From Trachythela sp. YZ-2020 (lineage: Eukaryota; Cnidaria; Anthozoa; Malacalcyonacea; Clavulariidae), in assembly GCA_016169945.1 (NCBI GenBank), contig JADLSH010000199.1:744001-808000 (forward strand): a stretch of DNA of 64,000 nucleotides, read 5' to 3'. The position numbers were made by a program, and so were the translations under genes. Under the pieces are notes generated by a model. That model saw nothing but the letters and a program-made list of their open reading frames with translations, ran no database searches and was not told the DNA's origin. Below, piece after piece: positions 48,476 through 60,628 of the stretch (position 1 is the stretch's first letter; each line of letters opens with the position of its first letter).

Positions 48476-50261
48476 ATGGATAGCGACGGATTGCCCATTA
48501 TGGGACCAGCTATTGACCTGACTAAGGTAGGATTTGGCTAGATATTTCAACTAAAAATTAAAATATTTTTATATCAAAAATATGGTTTCGAAATTTGATG
48601 CAAATTTGTACTTTGTACTGTACTAAAATAGAATCTTTTCCATAAATAGGTTGGTTCGATACAACAGAAGAGAACAGTTGCATTTCTGAATCATTTTATA
48701 TCTCATACTGTCAATTTTTTAAACAGATTTTCCTGTGTATGTGAAGAGGTGAGAATTAATTAATCTGGAACTGTCAGGGTGAATAAACTGAACAAATTAA
48801 ACTATATCAATGTTTTTTATTTAGAAATTATCAGATCTTTCAAACAGACTTCAAAGAGTTGATGTCACAATGAGCATTTTAGAGGCAAAGGTATATATAT
48901 TAAACAGAGTAAGATAGTCAACCCTGCCACCACTGTCGTTATAAATATCAATATCACCATCATCATCACCACCACCATCATCATCACCACCACCATCATC
49001 ATCATCATCGTCACTACCACAATCATCATCACTACCACCATCATCATCATCTTTTGATAAAAACTTATCTTCAAACAATTTTTAACAGCTATCATCAATT
49101 CCTGGCTTGGAAAATGTTACTGTTGCTGAAACTGCCTCTGCTGGTCCCCCCGCAAGTGAACCTGTTGTTGCTACAACAACACCATCATCGAGTGGTGCTG
49201 AGGCTAATGTCACAACTGTAAGTGATTGATTTATAATGATGTAGTTAGGACGCAAAGGTAAACATCTCAACCCCAACATCATTGACATTGTGTATTTCTT
49301 TGTATTCATCAGAGTAACGAGGAAGCACCACCCCCAGTTGAAGAGGAACCAGCTCAACCAGGTATTCAAAAGCTAGGCTGAGGCAGTCATTTGGTATACC
49401 AGAAAAAGTCTGATTGGATTTTTTTAATACTGATTTAACCGATGTAGCTTAACCCTTTTATAGTAAAACAGGAAAACCCATAAATATGTAGATTCCCCTT
49501 ACAAAAGTCAGCAAGTCGGCATAAGTTTATATGTTCAATTTGTTAGTTATGACAGTGGCAAAAGATCCGCGCTATGCAAAATATTTTCAAATGATGAAAG
49601 TGGTGAGTTTAATGTTGTTTTTATATCTATATATAACATACAAATATTTGATACTGTACATTAATTGTTTTGTAGTGGAAAACTCAATGTTTATTAATAT
49701 GGCAAAGCTTTTGATCCGTTAAGCCTGGATCTTTATCAGTGCTGTAAAAATAATGATTGACATTTATTATTGATAAAAATATATCTGTGTCACTTGCAAT
49801 AATAACTAATTGTTCATAAACTAACAATCAATCATCTTTAGGGAGTACCGCTAGCAGCTCTGCGACCAAAAGTCATAGCTGATGGATTAGACCCAGACCT
49901 TCTTCAGTAAGTACCAAGAGAATATACCAATACATAAACTATCTAAAATAGTCATGGTTCAAGTTAGAGAGGAAAAGTCGATTTGTAAATTTCCTTTATT
50001 GAAATTTGAAGGACATTTCAATGTTGAAAGTGGAAACATTACCTTCAAGAAATGAAAAAATATGGATTTGCAAATTTCCTTTCAATTTTGAAAATAGGAA
50101 GTACTGCCTTCGGGAGCAAAGTCATGGCAGTGGTAAATAAATTTATTTCTATTTATCATTTAAGGACCCCTGACGCCCCTGCTCCAAGTGGTGGCCAAGA
50201 TTCTAAAGATAGCGATGATGATGCTTCAAGTGCTTCGTCCTTTAGCGACGACGATGATTGA
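48476..50261 (+). CDS. WASHC3: WASH complex subunit 3 (CCDC53), eight exons
   Basis: Exons 48476-48526, 48650-48748, 48825-48890, 49089-49217, 49313-49361, 49547-49602, 49842-49906 and 50165-50261, all in phase, give 203 residues (human 194). MDSDGLPIMGPAIDLTK matches the family N-terminus. Next come QQKRTVAFLNHFISHTVNFL, a coiled coil LSDLSNRLQRVDVTMSILEA, LSSIPGLENVTV, a variable Pro/Thr linker, then TVAKDPRYAKYFQMMKVGVP and GLDPDLLQTPDAPAPSG and an acidic tail. Known role: core subunit of the pentameric WASH complex that activates Arp2/3 on endosomes for retromer sorting. The linker of exons 4-5 is the only divergent part. Confidence 0.96.
48945..49060. repeat. CAT/CAC microsatellite in WASHC3 intron 3
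   Basis: Interrupted trinucleotides close to the exon 4 acceptor (ends about 30 bases before it). Confidence 0.95.
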
Positions 50262-50446
50262 AAATCTGAATTGAGACCTTGATTTAAAAATTTTGAATTC
50301 TGGTAATGTAATATGCAAGATTGAATTGGTAGGTTTTGAACAGTAAGCATTACAAAACAGCAGATGGTAGTCAAAATTAAACTATATCTTTCAATTCTAT
50401 TTATTTTCTACCACATGCAAGTGTAACAAGACTAACATTATGGGGC

Positions 50447-50770
50447 TTCAGTGGCGCAGTCGTCAGAGCAAGCGCCTTTCACCTCTGAGTCTTGAGTTCG
50501 ATTCTCGCTGAGGACTGTGCTCATCACACTAATGTGAAAAGAGTAAGTCGACGCTCTGCCGAAAGTCGTGGGTTTTCTCCGGGCACTCCGGTTTCCTCCC
50601 ATAGGGAACGTTGACTGGGTGGGTTAGGATATACAGATTAGGAAAGTAATATCACAATTGTTGTAAAAATAGATAATATGTAGGCTACATACATAATATA
50701 GGTAAGCAAGATACTTTATGTAATCGGTCACTGAAAAGCCTCAACGGGGAGTGAGCTGAATAATGTATGT
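50447..50770 (+). mobile_element. tRNA-derived SINE with (ATGT)n tail
   Basis: GGCGCAGTCGTCAGAGCAAG (A-box region) and GAGTTCGATTCTCGC (B box). Then CGACGCTCTGCCGAAAGTCG, CTCCGGTTTCCTCCCATAGG and a tail of ATGTATGTATGTA. It interrupts a MITE. Confidence 0.88.
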
Positions 50771-50850
50771 ATGTATGTAACATTATTTTCTCACTCTGAA
50801 AACTGCAGGTTGACCACCATCTGCTGCACAATAGTGCTTAGTGAAACACC

Positions 50851-51167
50851 CATAGGTGTAGAATATCGGGGGTGCTGAGGGGCTCGAGACCCCCCAGAAA
50901 TCTTACTGGGGGGGGGCTTAGCCCCTGTAGAAATTTTGCAGAACTTAATTGTTGTAACTATACTAACCCTGTAACCCATGGATTATGTTAGGTCACTGGT
51001 CAGGTCTCCGAGTAATATAGAAAGCATCCATGTACGCACAAGACAACTGAGTATTTGAAAATTATGATTTATCAGGGGGTTGTCACTATCTGTAACTTGT
51101 AAGTGTAGTAAGATATCATGTAACTATCTGAAGTTTCAGCCCCCCCAGACAAAACTCTACACCTATG
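50851..51167. mobile_element. MITE with CATAGGTGTAGA ends
   Basis: Inverted ends CATAGGTGTAGAATA and CTCTACACCTATG, flanked by a perfect 8-bp duplication GAAACACC (50843-50850, 51168-51175). Confidence 0.9.
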
Positions 51168-51332
51168 GAAACACCTATGTTATAGGTTGTATTATAAGAT
51201 TATATATTATGATGATTTGCCTTCATATTGGGTTAGTTAAATTTTGACTTTGCAGTTCAAATTATTTTCACCTGCCATTTCTCAAATATGGCCTGCTTTT
51301 GGCCAAATGTGCCCTAAAGCACCAACTTTGTC

Positions 51333-51365
<33 letters not shown>

Positions 51366-51498
51366 TGTCAAGGGGAAAGTGTTGGGCATTAATGGGTTAA
51401 ATATGGATTCAGATTTGTGGTCTCCCAAGTCAACACAATTTAATTCTGGTTAATACTATCTATATTGTTATATACAATTTCCACCCAAATTTAAATAT

Positions 51499-54400
51499 CT
51501 AAAAAACAGCTTTATCGTTTGTGGACAAGACAACAAGTTCTTCATCAGCCTGTGTCTGCACTGCACTGACAAACATTTCAGAATTTACTTGGGAATTTGT
51601 CTTTGGAGGCTTGGCCTGAATCTTTTCCTGTTTGGTTTCTGTTTCATTGTTTGTATTAGCAGTGTGTTCACTCAGGACCTCAATTTCATCATCGCTGTAG
51701 TTTGCTGTGTGTGAGGGGCCTCCGCTGTCTGTTTGGTCTGTTGAATTCTTAACCAACACTGGTTTGCCTAAAGGAAATGGGGTATAGAATAAGTTATAAT
51801 TTAGAGAAGTATAATTTGCTGCCATACTGTGTTGAATCATGGTTAGATTATTGAATGTGTTATATCCTAAAGTGATCTGGTCATTCTGATGTTGTACAGA
51901 ACTCACTGAGTGAGTTAAGTCTCTCTGAGTTAAGTACTATTTAAAACACGAGCAGGAGTGTTTTGAATAAAACACGTTCTGCGAGTGTTTTGAATAGCTT
52001 AAAAAACGATCACCATTTGGTAAGTTCGTTGGCGTAGTAATTTTGAAAAATAACGTTGTCTAAGCCGAGAAAATCGAAGCTAAAGTTTATGTAAATTAAC
52101 ATGATTTTTTATCACATATAAAACCACTGACACGGTAGTGATTTCCTTTGTCTTTTCCTCATGAATTATTAATGAGTTTTTTAAGTATGGTTAGAGCATA
52201 CACTCCATACAGAGGTAGTACATGTTCTTCAATGTAGGTCACTGCCATCTCCATCATCATCTCCATCACCACCATCATCACCACCACCATCATCACCACC
52301 ATCATCATCACCACCATCATCTCCATCACCACCACCATCATCACCACCATCATCACCACCACCATCATCATCATCATCACCACCATCATCATCATCACCA
52401 CCATCATCATCATCACCACCATCATCATCATCATCATCACAATCACCATGGTACTCTACCTGGGAAATGACGCTTCTCATGTTTTTCCACTGGTTTTCCT
52501 GTCAATATTTCTTTCACTTCATCAGGCAGATATCGAACTTCCTTCAACTGTAAGCATAATTTCTCTGCTTCAATCAGCAGCTGCTCAAGGTTGATGTTCA
52601 TTGATAACTCGTTGATGTGCTGAAATATAACATCAGTTAGTCATGTATTATAGTCACGATGGGCATGTAGATACGTTCGTTTGCATTCTGCAAGACCGGG
52701 CTTCGGTGGCGCAGTCGTCGAAGAAAGCGTCTTTCACCTCTGAGATCGTGGTCCGCATATTCATGTGAAAAGAGTCAATCTACGACTTTCGGTAGAGCGT
52801 TGACGGACTCTTTAAACTGAAAGAGCTATCCAGTAATTAATTATTATTCATTATATAATTAATTTATTTTATTATTTATTTATTTATTTGTACATTCTTT
52901 AACGAGGAGGCCTCAGTCAATGGAAGTGATTTTGAATGAATGAATGAACAACTTTATTTAAAGAGGGTAAATATAACACATGACAGCAATACAGCTGAAA
53001 AACCTGTGGCCCTCATACAATATATACAAAGTTATAGATTCTATCTACTTTAAAACGATAAAGCTATTTAGGAAGAGAACTATAGAAGAGATCGGATTAT
53101 ATATATATATATACATATCTACAATTTACTGAAGCTTTACTGATCACATTAACTGTTAAAATCGATCAATACCCTTATATGAGTCCAGGGTGTGGTTTTT
53201 AAGGGAAAACTTAAAAGAACTAACGCTAGATTTTGTCTTGATCTCTTTGGGGAGATTGTTCCATATCTTAATGCTGCTGACTGTTACAGATTTCCCTCCT
53301 TCAGTTACATAATTAAATTTAGGACAAACTAAATTGTATTCACCATGTCGAGTTTGTCTACCGTTTATATCATTGTTTGTTCTAAATAAATTCTTAATAT
53401 ATACTGCGGAGCCTGACCATGCAGGCTCTTATAGACTATAGTACATTTATTAATTTTCACTTCGTCATAGAAAGGGATCCAGTTCAGTTTAGTAAAATTG
53501 ACCGTTGACCTGGAGGAGGTATCTGTTCCTATAATTATACGTGCTACTCTTTTTTGTAATTTGAAGACTCGAATAATATTTTGCGAGCAGCAACTCCAAA
53601 TTGAACTACCATACATCAACCGACTTGATGATAGCATTATAAAATAACTTTCGTTCAAGCAGTGGCAAATATCCTCGGATTTTTCTCAGGAGACCGATTT
53701 TTTGACTGAGCTTTTTACAAAGTTTGTTTACATGCTCTTTGAAAGCTAGATCTTTGTCAATGATTACGCCAAGTAATTTTTGTGAGGAAACCGATTCAAT
53801 ATTTGCACCACTTGCAGTAAGAAATAGAGAAGGAGATTGTAGGCGAGATTTAAGGCGTTTACCGGTAATCGGAATTGATTTAGTTTTGGCAGCATTAAGT
53901 ACGATTCGATTTTGGTCTGACCACTGGCATAGTTTGTCTATATCCTGTTGAAGGCTAATTAACTTGTAATTCGGTCGACGCAACCGAGAAGTGGGAACTA
54001 TAGGAGAAAGTGGTGTCGTCTGCGTATGCATCACAGTAGAGTTTGGGATGGTTGGTGGCAAATCATTTATAAATGCAAGAAAGAGAAGAGCGCCAAGAAT
54101 ACTACCTTGAGGGACAGCATGCGTTATACGTAATGGGCATGATTTCAAGCCGTTGATTTCTACGAACTGTGTTCGTTCCGAGAGGTAATTCTTGAAACTC
54201 CCGAGATATACATCATCCACACCATAAGCGCTTAACTTGCGCAGCAACAACTGGTGGTGTAGTCTACGAAAACAAGTCCAGTAACATTGTTTTTATCAAG
54301 GTCAAAAAGGAGTTGGTCTAATAAGCGAGTCGAGTGGCATCGGCGAAAACCAGATTGTAGACCATATAGGAAATTGTTGTTGGACAAATGTGAATAAAGT

Positions 54401-57400
54401 GCATCATAGAGATGTCTTTCATACAGTTTCGAGAGGATCGGGAGAACAGAGATTGGTCTATAATTTTGTTTGTGTTCAATTTTCATGAGGGCCTCAAATT
54501 AAAAATTACCTTGAGGATTTCATTAAAACCACATTGGTTTTCAATAATGTAGTCCTTTTCCATTTTTAAGATAGCCATACAAAGAAATAGATGAAAATTC
54601 GGAGACAGATCTTGCGTCCATATCGACTGAAATAGAAATCAAATTTTTAGTGAAATTGTCTATGGTCGTATTTATACACATAGACGAATCATCTGTCAAG
54701 ATTAACTAGGTACCTCCCATAGTCTCATCACATCTTCAAAAATGAACTCTCTTTTAAAAAGAATCAAGAGCCAACGAAAGCAAAAATATAAATTCCCCGA
54801 ATCATTTTTCTCTAAAAAAAATAATAATAGATGTTTCTGCTCTGGTTTAAGTAAGTGAATGAGTGTAATCCCCGTACAAATTGTATTCATGATCCAACGT
54901 TTTAACACTCCGATAGATATAAAGTCGCACCGTGGCTTCTTACTTATTTGCCGATTCGTCGAATACATAAGGAGTCGTGTCGCGACTTCAGATCACACCT
55001 GATGAAGACACTATAGACCGGAGTGTTAAAACGTTGGGTCGTATAAATGCAATTTGTTCGGAGATTACCTTCATTGACTTGAACCAAACTAGCGAAACAT
55101 GTCTGATATTATACCTGGTTGCTGTTCATTTATGTACATAAACCAGGTCACCAAATTGAGTTCACTGATATAAACTTAAACATACAATTTCGTTTGAAAC
55201 TACAGCATTGATATTAAAAACCTCAAACCAATACATTATCTTACCAAAATGATGATACAGTCTTGGAAACACATATTGCAGAAGAGTTTTTAAATTGTCG
55301 AGCTGTTTGTGAATGGCTGCTTGGTTCATTTCAAAATTGTCTGCCTACAGAGTACAGTGGAAAGTTTTAAACACTAAATAATTCATGCAAGAAAATCAGT
55401 AAAGATTAGCAATATAATCAGAAAAGATATAACCAAAGAGATATCATCAGAACGGTTCTACTTACGACCATTTCCATAAAACCGACAAAACACCAAAACG
55501 CGTCTGCTTCGTCGTCCATTATGAACAAAATTGGCGACAACAGATCACTCATGCCTTGTACATAGCCTTGGGTAAGAACAGGAAAATGGTTTGCACTCTC
55601 AAATATCTAAACTAACTCTATGCTGGATAGCTCTATCAGTTCTAAACTGTTCTCCCTAGAGGTTCAGTAGGGGTCATTTCTTGTTCAATGTTAATATAGA
55701 AGGAAACCTAAAATACTTTAATAGCTCATTCCTTTAGCACTTCGGTTGGCTGTACTCAGGGACGTAGCCAGAACTTTCAAAGGGGGGGAGCCCTGCTCTT
55801 CATTCCTTGGGGGGGCACTTTGGGCTTTCACTAATTATTCTTCCGTTTTTCTTGTCGACGGGGGGGGTAAAAAATTTTCCCGGAAACTATTAACTATTAC
55901 GTATGTTTTAACGTCCAAAACCTGAAAATTGGACGTATAAACCATAATTTTGGCTCCACAAAATAACCTATTCCACACCAAAACTTACATTCTTCGGATT
56001 AAAGGTAGTTGTGGCTATATGTGGGGCATAATTCCTGCTTTTGCAGTAAGTATTAGCACTAAATATTACCAAAGGGGGGGAGCCGCGGCTCCCAAGGCTC
56101 CCCCCCTGCCTACGTCCCTGGCTGTACTTACCCAAATCAAAATTATACATGCAGTATGTCATAAGGATATCGTAGAGTTTCTTAGGGTTAGTATTCGTTG
56201 GCTCATCTTTATAGAAAGGATGTTTGCGGTCTGTTCTGATCACGTCTTTATCTATATGGCAGGAGAAATATTACAGTTGAAGGTTAAGCATGGTTAGATC
56301 ATGCAGAGGTAGTACATGTTCTTGAATGTGGACTACCTCACTACCTTAAAGTGATCTGATGTTGTACAGAACTCACGTGAGTAGAAGTAAGTCTTTTTAT
56401 GGTCTACCTACCCACAAGATGCTTTCTCTCTCGTAATAATGAGAAATTCTTTTCTTGCTGTGGAGTAATAGATTGCCATTGTTGTTTCATTGTAGCGTAT
56501 TCATTCCTGAAAGAAAATTTGGATATGGTTAATGTGGCACAGTGGTTATGATGGCCAGATGGTGATGGCACAGTGGTTAGTGCATGTACCTTTCACCTCT
56601 GTGACCGGCGTTCCAGACCTCAAAGATCTTCACCTCTTACTACCAAACATTGCAGGTTTTCTTGGGGTACTCCGGTTTCCTCCTGTAGTAACACTGGAGC
56701 AATAAGTGATGCACCTTACTGGACCTCTAGGGAGAACAGTTTAGAACTGATAGAGCTCTTCAGTATAAATAAAGCTGATTTAGCCATATACCATTTTTGT
56801 TTTCTTGTCTGTATACGTTCTTTATAGCTCTGTTCATAAGCGTAAAATCCCAACAAGAATTTCCACAATTCTTTACGAAGGTTATGTTCAATGCCCTAGG
56901 AAACAAATCGTAATATTAGTCATTTCTCAGATTATTTTGACGGTGCTCTACCTATTGAGCTATCAAGTCAACTGAGGAGAGCACAAATTCAAATCCATAT
57001 TTAAGATCGCAAGATATTCTCGACGTACTCTCGACCTACAGTAGCAAGCTTAACTCAGCGGTAAGGGGTAAAGACCTAATGTCATATACCTACCCCGATA
57101 AGTATAAGCCTTTTGAGTTCCAGATCATTCAGAACTTTTCCCTCGCTGTTAATAAAACTCATCCATTCATTCATACTAACTGCTTTACCAAGTACCACGT
57201 CAGGAGCAGGGCCAAGATCTGGCTGCAACAAATTGGAAGTAATTGTCCATTGTCTAAGAACAATAGCAAAACAATGGCTCTATTGTTCTAAAACAATGTT
57301 CTATTGTTCTGAAACAATGTTCTATTGTTCTGAAACAATGTTTTATTGTTCTGAAACAATGGCTCAGAACAGTGGCTCTATTATTCTGAAACAATGGCTC

Positions 57401-59898
57401 TATTGTTCTGGGACAAGAGCTTGCTGTTGTTTTAATACTAAGAAATAAATAGTTCAAAAAAGACAAACTTCATCATCCAATATTTGGCCCAATGAGTGTA
57501 GCCTTACCTGAATATCGGGTAACAGATTTTCAAATCCATTCTCTAATGATTGCAGACTGTCATAATTATGTTCTGTGGTAATAGGTGGGTGTTCTTCAGT
57601 TCTTGTGGGTTTTTGAGGGGCCTCAGGGGCATTTGACCATGCATCTCGCACTAGTTTGGTCACTTTGGAAAATGCCCCCAGGCTTTCAACATAAGCATTG
57701 CCTATGACTCGCTAGGAGAAAGAATGTGCACTTGTTAAGTTAAACCTAGGTAGGGGTGGTGATGATGGTGGTGATAGTGATGGTAATGATGATGGTGTTG
57801 ATGATGATGGTGGTGAGTTTGTTCAGACAGATTATCTGTTTCTAATATAAATCAGGCCATTTCAGTTATTAAACTTACAGACAACAGATCTGCACTGTCT
57901 GAAGTTCCAAACAGCTGAAGATGGTTCAAAGATTTTCGTAAAGCGTGATCATGCTCGTTGCAGACAATAAATAATTTGGGGTTGCTCGGAGACCTAGAAA
58001 AATATTCAATAAGTCATTCCTTATTGTTCACAGGAGGGACCTAAACTAAACTAACTCTATCACTTCTGAACTGTTCTCCCTAGAGATCCAGTAAGGGTCA
58101 TTCCTTATTATGTGTGTAAGGATTATAAAGATAAATTGTTTTTCTGTTATTCTCACTTTGTTATCCATAAATATCTATTCAAATGTTGAATGAACTCCCT
58201 CGTGCCGCCACTATGGAAATGTAGCGCAGGCAGTGTTGTTCCATCTTTTAAAATAAACACCAGAAAATGCCAGTGAAATTTTGAGTCTGAACGACGGATG
58301 GAATGGAGATTATTTGTCTCAAAAGACAATGTGTATTTGTCCAAGATGTCTTGAGCTTTCAATTTTGTGTTTGTTGGCTGTTGGTTTTGATCTACAATTA
58401 AAATTTATATAGGTGATTTATGATGGTATTGATGATTATGGTGGTATTGATGATTATGGTGGTGGTGATGATGATGATGGTGGTGGTGGTGGTGATGATG
58501 AAGATGATGATGATGGTGATATAGTTGCCAAGTCCCACGCATTGCGCGTGGGACTCACACATTTGAATGTCACCTCACGCCTGTCCCACGCATAGGAAAA
58601 AACCCACACATTTTGTCATCTTGCTCTATTTCTCACGCATTTTCATAACAGTTCTAATATATGTATTTATATATATTAATGGTATGTCTCAATAAATTTT
58701 AGAGTATTACTATTTCTTCATATTTTATATACCTATTATTTGGCCTATTATTTGGCCAAGGACCAAATTGTTGTAATACGTACTGTATGCCTGAGTATGG
58801 TATGTGGAGTTTCGAGAAAATCCCACACCTAACTTTTTTGAAAACTTGGCAACTATGTGGTGATGATGATGATGGTGATGATGATGGTGATGATGGTGAT
58901 ACTGATGATGATGGTGATCATAATGGTGAAGACTGAAGATGATGGTGATGATACTGATGATGGTGATCATAATGGTGAAGACTGAAGATGATGGTGATTA
59001 TGATACTGATGATGGTGATAGTGATGGTCATAATAGTGACAGTCATATAAACACTCAACTACCCTCTGGTTGTTTCTTTGTATGTGTCACGATGCTCCAC
59101 TCTGCATCATTGTTTATATCATAGTCATCAAAAAAGGCTTCTGTCGACGCTGGGATCCAGTTTACGAAACTTGAGTCATCCTGTTTGAACCCAGTAAAGA
59201 AATTGATCAGTGATCGCTTGAGCTGCTTAGAACAAGACTATCGTGAATTAAAAGGTAAACTTATTCAGCTGCAATGCATTCTGATCGACCAATCATGTTT
59301 AAGCAGCCTCACACTGATTGACTAAGCTAAATTGAAACCTTCAAATGTTCTTGACAAACATTCCTGTTTCATTGTTTTTATTCGTGACCTTTCATCCAAA
59401 CGACAGCCAATTAACTGAAATCAGCCAATTGATTGGCCAATTAACTGAAATTATTAATCCAGTTTATATATATGGAGCACACTGAAACCTATGTTATTAA
59501 TGGTTTGTAATCAGCTGACTTTTGCTGGCAGTCAAAGTCCGATTATACAAAAGATTATGTTGTAAACAAGGCAAGGGATCTATCTATATATCTATATATA
59601 TCTTAAACTACACATAGCTATAACCAGCTATATTAACACAAGATACTTACCTTCTCTATAATAGAGATCTGTCCACGTATTATATTCGCAGAATAATTGC
59701 TTGCCACCGAAGTCGAGGTATGTACAAAAACGTCATCTTGTATATACACAACCTGGGTAATATACAGAAATACAACATAGCAGGGTATTAAATATGTGTA
59801 GTATACTATAGTGCTGAACTAAATTATGATTTACAGACCTTTGGATGCGCGATTTTTGGTGAATTTTCAATAGTTTCGCCTTCTGTCGACGCTGCCAT
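51499..59898 (-). CDS. TBC1D15/17-like: TBC1D15/TBC1D17-type Rab GTPase-activating protein, 16 exons
   Basis: Exons: 59898-59839, 59752-59651, 59180-59063, 58391-58157, 57993-57879, 57711-57508, 57222-57094, 56895-56792, 56506-56412, 56251-56132, 55566-55466, 55344-55245, 54811-54714, 54626-54510, 52619-52460, 51767-51499. In phase, 708 residues (human TBC1D15 691). The N-terminal region has FILKDGTTLPALHFHSGGT; the TBC domain is about 310-560. Its arginine finger is Arg393 (KDVIRTDRKHPF) and its glutamine finger Gln431 (YVQGMSDLLSP), both intact. FCFRWLLILFKREFIFEDVM and HINELSMNI follow. The tail is acidic and Thr/Gln-rich with no known fold. Known role: GAP for Rab7 (TBC1D15) on late endosomes, lysosomes and mitochondria; TBC1D17 acts on Rab8. 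The vertebrate split post-dates this gene. Confidence 0.96.
52231..52450. repeat. CAT/CAC microsatellite in TBC intron 15
   Basis: A dense trinucleotide array of about 220 bases that begins (in gene direction) 10 bases after the exon 15 donor. Confidence 0.95.
52698..52830 (+). mobile_element. Partial tRNA-derived SINE
   Basis: GGCTTCGGTGGCGCAGTCGT and GCGTCTTTCACCTCTGAGAT, then a scrambled body (CTACGACTTTCGGTAGAGCG), ending in a scrap of the ~114-bp unit (AGAGCTATCCAGTA). Confidence 0.7.
52936..54490 (-). mobile_element. CR1/Jockey-like LINE, 5'-truncated, in TBC intron 14
   Basis: The minus strand encodes NYRPISVLPILSKLYE, GFRRCHSTRLLDQLLFDLD, VPQGSILGALLFLAFINDLP, a frameshifted but present YADDTT box (about 54010-54035) and LQKRVARIIIG. 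The 3' end TTTAAATAAAGTTGTTCATT with an (ATTC) repeat is at 52936-52960. Same strand as the host gene. Dead through frameshifts near 53620, 54010 and 54240. Confidence 0.9.
54880..55060. repeat. Inverted repeat in TBC intron 12
   Basis: ATCCAACGTTTTAACACTCC (about 54893) and its complement GGAGTGTTAAAACGTTGGGT (about 55020), with a loop of about 110 bases. Origin unknown. Confidence 0.75.
55605..55715 (-). repeat. ~114-bp repeat unit in TBC intron 10
   Basis: One minus-oriented unit (GGATAGCTCTATCAGTTCTA, CTCCCTAGAGGTTCAG), sense with the host gene. Confidence 0.85.
55757..56120. mobile_element. hAT-like MITE next to a TBC splice donor
   Basis: Inverted ends CAGGGACGTAGCCAG and CCTACGTCCCTG, with a perfect 8-bp duplication GCTGTACT (55749-55756, 56121-56128). 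One end lies 11 bases into intron 10, so the target duplication overlaps the GTAAGTAC donor context of exon 10. Confidence 0.93.
56560..56785 (+). repeat. SINE head joined to one ~114-bp unit (TBC intron 8)
   Basis: GGCACAGTGGTTAGTGCATG and TTTCACCTCTGTGACC, then TCTTGGGGTACTCCGGTTTC runs into CTCCTGTAGTAACACTGG and a full unit ending TATAAATAAAG. One of the few antisense copies. Confidence 0.88.
57250..57420. repeat. 20-bp tandem repeat TCTATTGTTCTGAAACAATG
   Basis: About seven units in TBC intron 6. Each unit is itself partly palindromic (CATTGTT...AACAATG). Confidence 0.93.
58030..58110 (-). repeat. Partial ~114-bp unit (TBC intron 4)
   Basis: ACAGGAGGGACCTAAACTAA and ACTGTTCTCCCTAGAGATCC, minus orientation. 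Confidence 0.8.
58521..58856. mobile_element. MITE inserted in a GAT microsatellite (TBC intron 3)
   Basis: Inverted ends ATAGTTGCCAAGT and ACTTGGCAACTAT. Flanking ATGGTGAT / GTGGTGAT (8 bp, one mismatch) may be duplication or microsatellite. GAT/GGT repeats run on either side (58415-58520 and 58857-59030). Confidence 0.78.
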
Positions 59899-60628
59899 AG
59901 TTGAGTTTGTTTTTGTTGTTTTTTGCTAATGACCGAGCGACCTTTAAAAGGATTGGGCATAAATCTAAGAATGCTGACTCAGCATTACGTCATTGTACTA
60001 TTTTTTAAATTTATGTAATAAAAAGCTAAAACTATATCTTTTTTAAGCAAATGAAAGTGTTTTAAAACCTTTTAACTATAAGAGATCCTTCTCTTTTAAC
60101 CATTTCATGTTCTTAAAACATAAAAAATATTAACGAAAGTCTACAAATTTATGAATTTAGGCCAATTTGCAAAATAATATTTTGAATACCGTCGTTTGCA
60201 TCTAAAGATGAACAGTCGCAGATCACTGTCGTATAAAAACATTGTTTTTCTCATGAAGTGAAACTTTAATGTTTGTCAAAAGCATTTGACAAATTTTAGT
60301 CTGATCCCAGGCTAATATTAAAGCTAAGCCAACTAAGACATTTAAAATTTTAAATGTTCTTGACAAACATGAAAATACACGTGACAATGACAATGTTTTA
60401 TATGCAACTGTTCATGCTTAGACGCAAACGACGGTAAGTTAATATATGATGTACTCATGTTACTAAAAATAACCCTGAACACCCACGTTTACCCCGTAAT
60501 ACCCTGCTTTTTAGGAAATAGGAATTATGAAACTATAAATATGGCAGTTCGAAGAAGTATAATTTTTCACAAGAGAAAAATGTGTTTTTCTCCTTAATTT
60601 TTCGCTCGTTTTCGCTACAAATTTTTCT
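59899..60628. promoter_or_regulatory. Bidirectional promoter region TBC1D15-like / TSG101
   Basis: 730 bases between two divergent start codons. It includes direct repeats around ATGTTCTTGACAAACATG (about 60353-60371) that recur in TSG101 intron 2 and TBC intron 2 as (A/G)ATGTTC(T/G)TGACAAACAT. No core promoter motif is certain. Confidence 0.55.

Larger units (their letters stand above)
50262..51498. other. Convergent spacer WASHC3 / TBC1D15-like, repeat filled
   Basis: A GGTTTCA-family MITE (50330-50850) is split by a SINE (50447-50770). A hAT-like MITE (50851-51167) abuts its end. The rest is the 3' flank of the Rab GAP gene. Confidence 0.75.

Noticed and set aside
52222..52480. Frames of poly-His, poly-Asp or poly-Met
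   Set aside because: Translations of a trinucleotide repeat in several frames, with no start context or conservation. The same applies at 48851, 58413 and 63262.
56573..56827. 84-codon plus frame
   Set aside because: It reads through a SINE head and ~114-bp unit and across TBC exon 8 antisense.
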